The notes below the pieces were generated by a model. That model was not told the origin of the DNA, ran no database searches, and saw only the letters and a list, made by a program, of their open reading frames with translations. From positions 1 through 7,357 of the forward strand of contig JAQXLO010000056.1 of the NCBI GenBank assembly GCA_029012165.1: a stretch of 7,357 bases of DNA, given 5' to 3'. How positions within the stretch are numbered: the first letter of the stretch is position 1; every line of letters starts with the position of its first letter. The translations under genes were made by a program, and so were the position numbers. Positions 1-4,750 of this stretch are shown here, piece after piece. Origin of the DNA: Oscillospiraceae bacterium. GTDB lineage: Bacteria > Bacillota > Clostridia > Oscillospirales > Acutalibacteraceae.

Positions 1-23
1 AGTCGGAAGCATCGACAGACCAT

Positions 24-68
24 ACAAAATACAAGCATCGGCACGGCTCGATGCCGTGCCGATGCTTG
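24..68 (-). terminator. Strong hairpin terminator downstream of the aldo/keto reductase gene
   Basis: Positions 32-47 pair perfectly with 53-68 (16 bp, GC-rich) around a 5-base loop at 48-52. Read on the minus strand, the stem is followed at once by TATTTTGTA, a moderate U-tract, which suits an intrinsic terminator for the gene ending at 196. It lies about 127 bases past that stop codon. On the plus strand a run of six T (80-85) starts 12 bases after the stem, too far for a classical terminator, so action on a plus-strand gene left of the window is possible but weaker. I saw no gene between 69 and 195. Confidence 0.75.
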
Positions 69-195
69 CATGCTTGCCGTTTTTTCTGGCTCGGAGTACC
101 CTTGTACGCCTATCGCCCGAAGAAAACGGCATCGGGCATCCTTTCTCGCCAGTCTGCCAGCTTATAGGCTGTTTTGTGGAAGAGATACAGGAGGA

Positions 196-1317
196 TTACA
201 CCAAGGCATCCATCTCCGCCTGCAGGGTTTTGAGATCTTGGCGGATGCTGATCTTCTGCGGGCATTTTGTTTCGCAGGCGCCGCAGCCGATGCAGTTTTT
301 GCCCTTTTCGCTGTCGTTGAAATTCGCCCAGCGTTCCACGGCGCTTTCCTTGTCGCCGTACACAGCGTACTTGTTCCAGCGGTCAAAGTTCGCAGGGATA
401 TTGACGCCGGCGGGGCAGGGCAGGCAATAGCGGCAGTCGGTGCAGTTGTTCTTCATGCGGCTGTTCAGCGTTGCCGCAACATCGGCGACGATCCGGCTTT
501 CTTCTTCGCTCAGGGGTTTGAAATCGGAGAAGGTCTTGAGGTTGTCCTCGACCTGTTCGGCGCTGGACATACCGCTTAAAATAACACGTACATTGTCCAG
601 CGAGCCGCACCAGCGCATTGCCCACGAAGCAGTGGAAGCGTCGGGCGCATAATCCTTAAATTTGCAGTCCACCTCCGGCGGAAGCTTTGCGAGGGTTCCG
701 CCCTTGACAGGCTCCATGACGATGACGGGGATACCGAGTTCCTTCGTCATCTCGTAGCCCGCCATACCGGCCTGTTCCCGGATGTCGATATAGTTCAGTT
801 GTAGCTGCACGAAGTCCCACTTTCTGTAGGTGATGATCTCTTTAAATGCGTCCAGTTCGTCGTGGAAGGACAGCCCGAAGAAACGGATCTTGCCCTGTTT
901 GCGGAAATTTTCGCAGATGTCGAGAATGCCGAGATCCAGCACCTTGTGCCATTTTTCCAAATCTACGGCGTGCAGCAGATAGAAGTCTATGTAGTCCACG
1001 CCGAGTCTTTCCAGCTGCTCGTTAAAAATTTTCTCGACATCTTCCGCTTTTTCCACTTTCCAAATGGGAAGCTTTGTGGCGAGATAAAAAGATTTTCTGT
1101 CATATTTTTTCAGTACTTTTCCGACAAAAGGTTCGCTCTCGCCGTCATGGTAGGGATAGGCAGTGTCGATGTAGTTCACGCCTTGGGCAATGGCCATATC
1201 CATGATGCGTTCGGCTTCCGGCTCGTCAATTTTGCCGTCCTTCATCGGGAACCGCATACAGCCGAACCCGAGCAGGGAAGCTTCTACGCCGAGATTGTCA
1301 AACTTTCTTGTGTTCAT
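196..1317 (-). CDS. Aldo/keto reductase with C-terminal two-cluster [4Fe-4S] ferredoxin domain
   Basis: The protein has 373 residues. The N-terminal part (about 1-285) is an aldo/keto reductase barrel. It carries the expected catalytic tetrad Asp51, Tyr56 (in DTAYPY), Lys82 (ATKLP) and His116 (LLHAVD), and an MEPVKGG segment (201-207) typical of the subgroup. The C-terminal part holds two cysteine clusters: C292/C295/C298/C301 (CX2CX2CX2CP) and C342/C345/C348/C352 (CX2CX2CX3CP), predicted to bind two [4Fe-4S] centres. Such fused reductases are common in anaerobes; their substrates are mostly unknown, so I give no gene symbol. It is probably a cytoplasmic NAD(P)H-dependent oxidoreductase that exchanges electrons through its own clusters. 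The ATG at 1315-1317 follows an AGGAGA site (1325-1330) at 7-base spacing. It appears monocistronic, with its own promoter and a terminator at 24-68. Confidence 0.95.
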   Translation of the reverse strand: MNTRKFDNLGVEASLLGFGCMRFPMKDGKIDEPEAERIMDMAIAQGVNYIDTAYPYHDGESEPFVGKVLKKYDRKSFYLATKLPIWKVEKAEDVEKIFNEQLERLGVDYIDFYLLHAVDLEKWHKVLDLGILDICENFRKQGKIRFFGLSFHDELDAFKEIITYRKWDFVQLQLNYIDIREQAGMAGYEMTKELGIPVIVMEPVKGGTLAKLPPEVDCKFKDYAPDASTASWAMRWCGSLDNVRVILSGMSSAEQVEDNLKTFSDFKPLSEEESRIVADVAATLNSRMKNNCTDCRYCLPCPAGVNIPANFDRWNKYAVYGDKESAVERWANFNDSEKGKNCIGCGACETKCPQKISIRQDLKTLQAEMDALV

Positions 1318-1341
1318 TTTCAGGTCTCCTCAATTCGATTT

Positions 1342-1354
1342 TGACAGGATGTCA
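1342..1354. promoter_or_regulatory. Short inverted repeat in the leader of the aldo/keto reductase gene
   Basis: TGACA-GGA-TGTCA is a perfect 5+5 inverted repeat with a 3-base centre. It lies between the predicted transcription start (about 1385) and the ribosome binding site (1325-1330). A bound repressor could block transcription there. It is short enough to arise by chance, so the role is a guess. Confidence 0.3.
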
Positions 1355-1391
1355 CAATAATTTCCTTGGGGTGTTTATTGCGCCTGTTTTC

Positions 1392-1419
1392 ATTATACAT
1401 GCTCGGATAAATTTTTCAA
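1392..1419 (-). promoter_or_regulatory. Sigma-A-type promoter of the aldo/keto reductase gene
   Basis: On the minus strand a -35 element TTGAAA (1414-1419) and a perfect -10 element TATAAT (1392-1397) are separated by 16 bases. Transcription would start near 1385, giving a leader of roughly 70 bases before the ATG at 1317. The surrounding DNA is much more AT-rich than the flanking genes. Confidence 0.75.
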
Positions 1420-1448
1420 TAGAAAAAGAAAAATATACTGCACTCCCG

Positions 1449-1468
1449 GACAATTATGCTGAATTGTC
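1449..1468. promoter_or_regulatory. Inverted repeat upstream of the -35 element, candidate operator
   Basis: GACAATT (1449-1455) and AATTGTC (1462-1468) form a perfect 7+7 inverted repeat with a 6-base spacer. It sits about 30 bases upstream of the -35 box of the minus-strand reductase promoter, a usual place for an activator or a redox or metabolite regulator. No regulator gene is next to it in the window. The symmetry is read directly; the function is inferred. Confidence 0.4.
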
Positions 1469-1488
1469 AAAACGAAGTATCCTTGTTT

Positions 1489-1623
1489 TTACATGAAAAG
1501 CGGATGCACTTTGCCTAAGGCGGTTGCGCCGGCGAAACCGTGGAACTTGGTGAATTCCCGGTAAAATACGCCGCCGGCCATGACGGCAATGGCATACACA
1601 AGGGAAATGTTCAGATATTTTTT
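1489..1623 (-). pseudogene. N-terminal remnant of a DUF2871-type membrane protein gene
   Basis: The minus-strand frame ending at the TAA at 1489-1491 reads KKYLNISLVYAIAVMAGG, then VFYREFTKFHGFAGATALGK, then VHPLFM. This closely resembles the start of DUF2871 proteins as I remember them (a first membrane helix, VFYREFTKF, then a histidine motif near VHTH). Two defects are visible. The codon where ATG is expected (1624-1626) is CAT, as if the G of ATG had been lost, and no other start codon lies nearby although an AAAGGAG site is well placed just upstream. The frame then stops after 44 codons, where I expect a complete family member to be around 130 residues with further helices. I call it a decayed fragment; a sequencing error could explain the start but not the early end. 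Family assignment is from memory. Confidence 0.7.
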
Positions 1624-1840
1624 ATGTCTCTTTCTCCTTTCGCATGGCGCAGAATCCGATCAGCACCGTCCAGACATAGGCGCAGGTTTTCGGGATCAGC
1701 ATTCCCAAGGCGGGGATTGTGTCCGCAAAGAGGACAACGGGAATATAGCACGCAAAGCTCAGCACCACCGTAGCACTGTCTTTGTCAAGGCAGCCGTGCT
1801 TGCTGCAATGCAAAAACCGACCGGATAACTTGTCTGTCAT
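1622..1840 (-). CDS. Possible small or truncated membrane protein, unknown function
   Basis: This is a 72-codon frame. Residues about 23-39 (ATVVLSFACYIPVVLFA) and 42-65 form two hydrophobic, likely membrane-spanning segments, and the charged end RKEKET resembles a cytoplasmic tail. Third codon positions are GC-rich like those of the real genes nearby, which supports past or present coding. The first 20 or so residues look less protein-like and overlap a hairpin terminator (1813-1852), and no good ribosome binding site precedes the ATG, so the true start may be lost and only a C-terminal piece may remain. Its 3' end carries the AAAGGAG that would have served the DUF2871 remnant, so the two were probably an operon. 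I do not recognise the family. Confidence 0.4.
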   Translation of the reverse strand: MTDKLSGRFLHCSKHGCLDKDSATVVLSFACYIPVVLFADTIPALGMLIPKTCAYVWTVLIGFCAMRKEKET

Positions 1841-1852
1841 CCGACCGGTTTT
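1813..1852 (-). terminator. Hairpin terminator downstream of the universal stress protein gene
   Basis: Positions 1813-1819 pair with 1846-1852 and 1822-1826 with 1839-1843, around a 2x2 internal mismatch (1820-1821 against 1844-1845) and a 12-base loop. The arms end in an A-run (1812-1816) and a T-run (1849-1852), so each strand reads a GC stem running into four or five T. The only gene transcribed into it in this window is the minus-strand stress protein, ending at 1953. It may also work in the other direction. Confidence 0.6.
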
Positions 1853-1866
1853 GAGTAAGTTCCATT

Positions 1867-1909
1867 CAAGTGCAAGGGTCTATGTCTGCCCGATAGACGC
1901 CTGCACTTG
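1867..1909. repeat. Long imperfect hairpin between the stress protein gene and its terminator
   Basis: CAAGTGCA (1867-1874) pairs with TGCACTTG (1902-1909), and GTCTAT (1878-1883) with ATAGAC (1893-1898), separated by a small asymmetric interruption and closed by a 9-base loop. No T-run follows on either strand, so it is not a standard intrinsic terminator. It starts about 44 bases after the stress protein stop codon and could be a 3' stabilising structure. Confidence 0.5.
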
Positions 1910-1952
1910 TGCATCCGCCGCAGTCAGGTCACGGAAAACGTCGTGCCGAACA

Positions 1953-2414
1953 TTATTCAGCGGTGTGTATATAGGCGTGCGATGATTGTGCCGCATAATC
2001 TTCTTGAGCGCTGCGTGGTACCCGCTCGATGCTGTAGGCAGTACCGTCATTGTCTACCATGCACATGGGGGTCAAGGGGGAGTTTGCGTGCAGCTGCGTA
2101 ATGAATTTCGTACTGTTTTTTCCCGGGAAGCCTGTCACCAGCATGCGCACATTTTTCGTGAGCAATTCCTGCGAAACGCAGTCCACCGGCGAATCGCTGA
2201 AGCAGACTTTCATCTGTGCGTGGGCGTCATCGGCGATCTCCTGCAAACGCACCAGCGCATCCAGATCCGGAGAGAAGGACTGACGCTGGGGCAGGACGCT
2301 GAAGATGCGCAGTTCGGCATTTTTTTCTTCGGCAAGCTTTTTGCCGCATTCGATCAGCAGGCGGGAGGAATGCTGTGCCGTCACACAGACCAGTACGATC
2401 CCGTTTTCAGACAT
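1953..2414 (-). CDS. Universal stress protein (UspA/KdpD-like domain)
   Basis: The protein has 153 residues when started at the ATG at 2412-2414, which has GAGGTG upstream at good spacing. A longer frame opening at a TTG at 2466-2468 overlaps the promoter and is unlikely. The N-terminal strand GIVLVCVTAQHSSRLLIECG (5-24) and the segment around 88-103 (NVRMLVTGFPGKNSTK) match the nucleotide-binding alpha/beta fold of UspA proteins and of the Usp domain in the KdpD sensor kinase. The body ends near residue 122, followed by a hydrophilic tail of about 30 residues rich in S, A and H with no recognised domain. It is probably a soluble cytoplasmic protein. Usp proteins respond to starvation or stress, often by binding ATP, but the exact role here cannot be read. 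No kdp genes are adjacent. The gene is divergent from the lysine operon. Confidence 0.8.
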   Translation of the reverse strand: MSENGIVLVCVTAQHSSRLLIECGKKLAEEKNAELRIFSVLPQRQSFSPDLDALVRLQEIADDAHAQMKVCFSDSPVDCVSQELLTKNVRMLVTGFPGKNSTKFITQLHANSPLTPMCMVDNDGTAYSIERVPRSAQEDYAAQSSHAYIHTAE

Positions 2415-2440
2415 TTTGTTCACCTCGCTTTCCGGAGAAA

Positions 2441-2468
2441 AGAATACCATAAATTTATGAACAAACAA
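2441..2468 (-). promoter_or_regulatory. Promoter of the universal stress protein gene, with palindrome in the spacer
   Basis: On the minus strand TTGTTT (2463-2468) and TATTCT (2441-2446) are 16 bases apart, and TGG before the -10 gives an extended -10. Transcription would start near 2434, about 20 bases before the ATG at 2414. The spacer contains CATAAATTTATG (2448-2459), a perfect 12-base palindrome well placed for a repressor. The promoter match is moderate and the operator role is inferred. Confidence 0.5.
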
Positions 2469-2522
2469 AATACGGGCGGTGAAAATGACGTAAAGCTTGC
2501 GTAAAAAATTTGTATAAAACTA

Positions 2523-2551
2523 TTGCATTTTACGTTTCGATGTGCTACAAT
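2523..2551 (+). promoter_or_regulatory. Promoter of the lysine biosynthesis operon
   Basis: TTGCAT (2523-2528) and TACAAT (2546-2551) are separated by exactly 17 bases, and TGC just before the -10 makes it an extended -10 element. The predicted start, near 2558-2559, falls right at the base of the riboswitch P1 helix. This leaves almost no unstructured leader before the aptamer, as is usual for riboswitch-controlled operons. Confidence 0.85.
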
Positions 2552-2559
2552 AGCGAAAA

Positions 2560-2727
2560 TTAACGATAGAGGCGCAGGCGATTATCAGTACCGTTGTCCG
2601 GGAGGGTCAAGGCAAGATCTGTGGATGGCGGGAAAGGAGTCCTTGCCGAAGGCGGCTTTGCCACAGCCGTGCTGGTAGCCGGGAATAAGATCCCGTCTAC
2701 TGTCGCTTATGCGGAGAGCTATCTTAA
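2560..2727 (+). ncRNA. Lysine riboswitch (L-box) aptamer
   Basis: The leader matches the L-box core: GATAGAGGCGC at the 5' side (2565-2575), ATCAGTA (2584-2590), GGCGGGAAAGGAG (2628-2640), TTGCCGAAGGC (2643-2653), and the closing GGAGAGCTATC (2713-2723). P1 is formed by GATAG (2565-2569) with CTATC (2719-2723) and can extend through TTAA (2560-2563) with TTAA (2724-2727) across one bulged C. P5 is visible as CGGGA with TCCCG around an ATAAGA loop (about 2680-2695). Binding of lysine in the five-helix junction stabilises P1. Its place directly upstream of dapA-ddh-lysA agrees fully. It resembles the known Bacillus subtilis lysC leader in all core motifs, as I recall that sequence. Confidence 0.95.
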
Positions 2728-2763
2728 TGGTCATAGAATTGTTTTGTTTTTATGATTATTGCG

Positions 2764-2793
2764 GATAGCTGCTTTGTGCGGCTATCTTTTTTT
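2764..2793 (+). terminator. Riboswitch expression platform: intrinsic terminator
   Basis: GATAGCTGC (2764-2772) pairs with GCGGCTATC (2778-2786) in a 9-bp stem including one G-U pair, with a 5-base loop and seven T (2787-2793). The 3' strand of riboswitch P1, AGCTATC (2717-2723), is the exact complement of GATAGCT (2764-2770), the 5' arm of this terminator. Without lysine the P1 strand is free to form the antiterminator and the operon is read. With lysine P1 is held closed and the terminator forms. The dapA ribosome binding site follows only 7 bases after the T-run. Confidence 0.93.
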
Positions 2794-2800
2794 GTGGAGA

Positions 2801-2818
2801 AAAGGAGTGTTGGAATTG
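2801..2818 (+). promoter_or_regulatory. Ribosome binding site and TTG start of dapA
   Basis: AAAGGAG (2801-2807), an 8-base spacer and TTG (2816-2818). A GTG (2807) and another TTG (2810) in the same frame overlap or touch the binding site and are less likely. The site lies just past the terminator T-run, so it is present only on read-through transcripts. Confidence 0.8.
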
Positions 2819-3706
2819 AAGAAAAACAGTGTTTTCAAGGGCGTAGCCACAGCGCTGATTACCCCGCTGACTGAGAACGGAATCGACTACGGCAAGTTCG
2901 GCGCAGTCATCGACTGGCAGATCGAGCAGGGGATCGACGCTTTGGTCATCTGCGGCACCACGGGCGAGGGCAGCACCCTCAACGACCGGGAGCACTGCGA
3001 TGCGCTGGAGTACGCCGTCCAGCGTGCGAACGGCAGAGTGCCGATGATTGCCGGTACCGGCTCCAACGATACGGCGTATGCCATCGAGCTGACGAAGCAC
3101 GCTTGCAAAATCGGCTATGACGGGATGCTTTTGGTCTCTCCCTACTACAACAAGGCGACGCAAAAAGGGCTTGTGAAGTCCTTTGAAGCGATTGCCGATG
3201 CGAGCACCAAGCCCTGCATCCTCTACAATGTTCCGTCCAGAACCGGCGTCAACATCGAGCCGGAGACCTATGCGGCGCTTGCGGATCACCCCATGATCAG
3301 CGGCATCAAGGAGGCGGGCGGCAACATCTCCAAGGTCGCAGAGGCCATGGCGCTGGTAGGCGACAGGCTGGACATCTATTCCGGCAACGACGACCAGATC
3401 GTACCGATCCTCTCTCTGGGCGGTTCGGGCGTGATTTCGGTCCTGTCCAACATTTTGCCGACGGAAACGGTCGCCATGTGCAAAAAGTATTTCGACGGCG
3501 ATGTCAAAGAGGCGGCAAGGATGCAGCTGCATTACCTGCCGCTGATCAACGCCTTGTTCTGCGAGGTCAACCCCATCCCGGTCAAGGCGGCGATGGCGGC
3601 CATGGGTTTTTGCGAAAACTTCGTGCGCCTGCCCTTGACCACCATGGAGGAGGAGCACAGAGAGCATATGCTTGCGCTCATGCGTGCAGAGGGTCTGCGT
3701 GTTTGA
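2816..3706 (+). CDS. dapA: 4-hydroxy-tetrahydrodipicolinate synthase
   Basis: DapA condenses pyruvate with aspartate-4-semialdehyde, the first committed step of diaminopimelate and lysine synthesis, in the cytoplasm (usually a tetramer). The 296-residue length is normal. Visible are GTTGEGSTL (47-55), SPYYNK (108-113), YNVPSRTG (137-144) and GIKEA (163-167). The Schiff-base lysine is Lys165, with Thr48, Tyr111, Tyr137 and Arg142 at the expected catalytic places. I chose the TTG at 2816-2818 because AAAGGAG (2801-2807) lies 8 bases upstream and the protein then begins MKKNSVFKGVATALITPL, as in relatives. Starting further upstream would run through the terminator hairpin. Residues aligned with E. 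coli His53 and Glu84 of the lysine inhibition site are Asp57 and Tyr88, so feedback inhibition may be weak. First gene of the operon; ddh follows after 43 bases. Confidence 0.96.
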   Translation: MKKNSVFKGVATALITPLTENGIDYGKFGAVIDWQIEQGIDALVICGTTGEGSTLNDREHCDALEYAVQRANGRVPMIAGTGSNDTAYAIELTKHACKIGYDGMLLVSPYYNKATQKGLVKSFEAIADASTKPCILYNVPSRTGVNIEPETYAALADHPMISGIKEAGGNISKVAEAMALVGDRLDIYSGNDDQIVPILSLGGSGVISVLSNILPTETVAMCKKYFDGDVKEAARMQLHYLPLINALFCEVNPIPVKAAMAAMGFCENFVRLPLTTMEEEHREHMLALMRAEGLRV

Positions 3707-3749
3707 CCCATTATGTATACAGATTTTGAATGCAGAGGTGTGAAGAAAT

Positions 3750-4733
3750 ATGATTAGAATCGGTATTGCGGGCTACGGCAATTTGGGCAAGGGCGTGGAA
3801 GCGGCTGTTCACAACAGCCCCGACATGGAACTTGCCGTCATCTTTACCCGCCGTGATCCGGCGAGCGTTTCGCCGAAAACGCCGGGCGTCCGGGTCGCTT
3901 CCTTTGACAGCATTGCGGAGTATGCGGACAAAGTGGATGTGGTCGTCAACTGCGGCGGCAGTGCGACGGATCTTCCGGTGACGACCCCGAAGATCGCCGC
4001 CCTTTTCAATGTGTTGGACAGCTTTGATACCCATGCGAAGATTCCGCAGCATTTTGCCAAGGTGGATGATGCCGCAAAGAGCGGCGGGCACATTGCGATC
4101 ATCTCCGTGGGCTGGGATCCCGGGATGTTCTCCCTGAACCGTATGTACATGAACGCCATCCTCCCCAATGGCAGTGACTATACCTTCTGGGGCAGAGGTG
4201 TCAGTCAGGGACATTCCGACGCCATCCGCCGCATTGACGGCGTGGTGGACGCCAGACAGTACACCGTGCCCGTGGAAGAAGCGGTGGCAAGAGTGCGTGC
4301 CGGGGAGAATCCCACGCTCACCACCCGGGAAAAGCATACCCGTGAGTGCTATGTGGTCGCCGAGGAGGGCGCAGACAAGGCACGGATCGAGAATGAGATC
4401 AAGACCATGCCCAACTACTTTGCGGACTACGACACGACGGTGTATTTCATCTCCATGGACGAGCTTCGTGAAAAGCACATGGGCATTCCCCACGGCGGCA
4501 GTGTGATCCGCAGCGGCTGTACCGGCTGGGATCTGACGACGAAGCACACCATCGAGTACAGCCTCAAGCTGGAATCCAACCCCGAGTTTACCGGCAGTGT
4601 GCTGGCTGCCTACGCAAGAGCCGCCTACAGAATGCGGCAGAACGGCGAGAGCGGCTGCAAGACTGTTTTTGACGTGGCGCCGGCACAGCTGATGCAAGAG
4701 AGTGGCGAAGCACTGCGTGCACATCTTCTGTAA
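3750..4733 (+). CDS. ddh: meso-Diaminopimelate dehydrogenase
   Basis: Ddh performs the NADPH-dependent reductive amination of tetrahydrodipicolinate (as its open keto form) to meso-diaminopimelate, with ammonia as nitrogen donor. It replaces the four-step succinylase/acetylase routes or the two-step DapL route. The protein has 327 residues, normal for the family. The N-terminus has the Rossmann motif GYGNLG (8-13), and TRRDP (33-37) after the second strand fits NADP binding. SFDTHAKIP (91-99), VGWDPGMFSLNRM (120-132), FWGRGVSQGHSDAIRRIDG (146-164) and PHGG (247-250) are hallmark segments; Asp123, Trp147 and His248 are candidate substrate contacts by analogy with the Corynebacterium enzyme. 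AGAGGTG (3734-3740) precedes the ATG. It lies between dapA (43-base gap) and lysA (17-base gap), clearly cotranscribed. The product also supplies peptidoglycan. Confidence 0.95.
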   Translation: MIRIGIAGYGNLGKGVEAAVHNSPDMELAVIFTRRDPASVSPKTPGVRVASFDSIAEYADKVDVVVNCGGSATDLPVTTPKIAALFNVLDSFDTHAKIPQHFAKVDDAAKSGGHIAIISVGWDPGMFSLNRMYMNAILPNGSDYTFWGRGVSQGHSDAIRRIDGVVDARQYTVPVEEAVARVRAGENPTLTTREKHTRECYVVAEEGADKARIENEIKTMPNYFADYDTTVYFISMDELREKHMGIPHGGSVIRSGCTGWDLTTKHTIEYSLKLESNPEFTGSVLAAYARAAYRMRQNGESGCKTVFDVAPAQLMQESGEALRAHLL

Positions 4734-4750
4734 GGCAGGGGGCGATATAT

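Noticed and set aside
63..77. Direct repeat of TGCTTGC next to the left terminator
   Set aside because: Only two 7-base copies, one being part of the hairpin stem; likely chance.
70..579. Plus-strand frame of 169 codons across the left terminator and reductase 3' end
   Set aside because: It overlaps the ferredoxin domain codons of the minus-strand reductase and has no family resemblance.
2415..2468. 18-residue N-terminal extension of the stress protein from a TTG
   Set aside because: It overlaps the predicted promoter, and the ATG at 2414 has a good GAGGTG site.
2487..2502. Imperfect palindrome ACGTAA-AGC-TTGCGT upstream of the lysine promoter
   Set aside because: Short arms with a mismatch, about 20 bases upstream of the -35 box and unneeded given the riboswitch; too weak to call an operator.
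1907..2504. Plus-strand frames opposite the universal stress protein
   Set aside because: No ribosome binding site or domain; the minus strand gives a proper UspA-like fold with promoter and binding site.
2756..3667. Long minus-strand open frame of 303 codons opposite dapA
   Set aside because: It mirrors dapA codon phase; the peptide is rich in R, H, D and V without a recognisable domain, while the plus strand encodes an unmistakable DapA.
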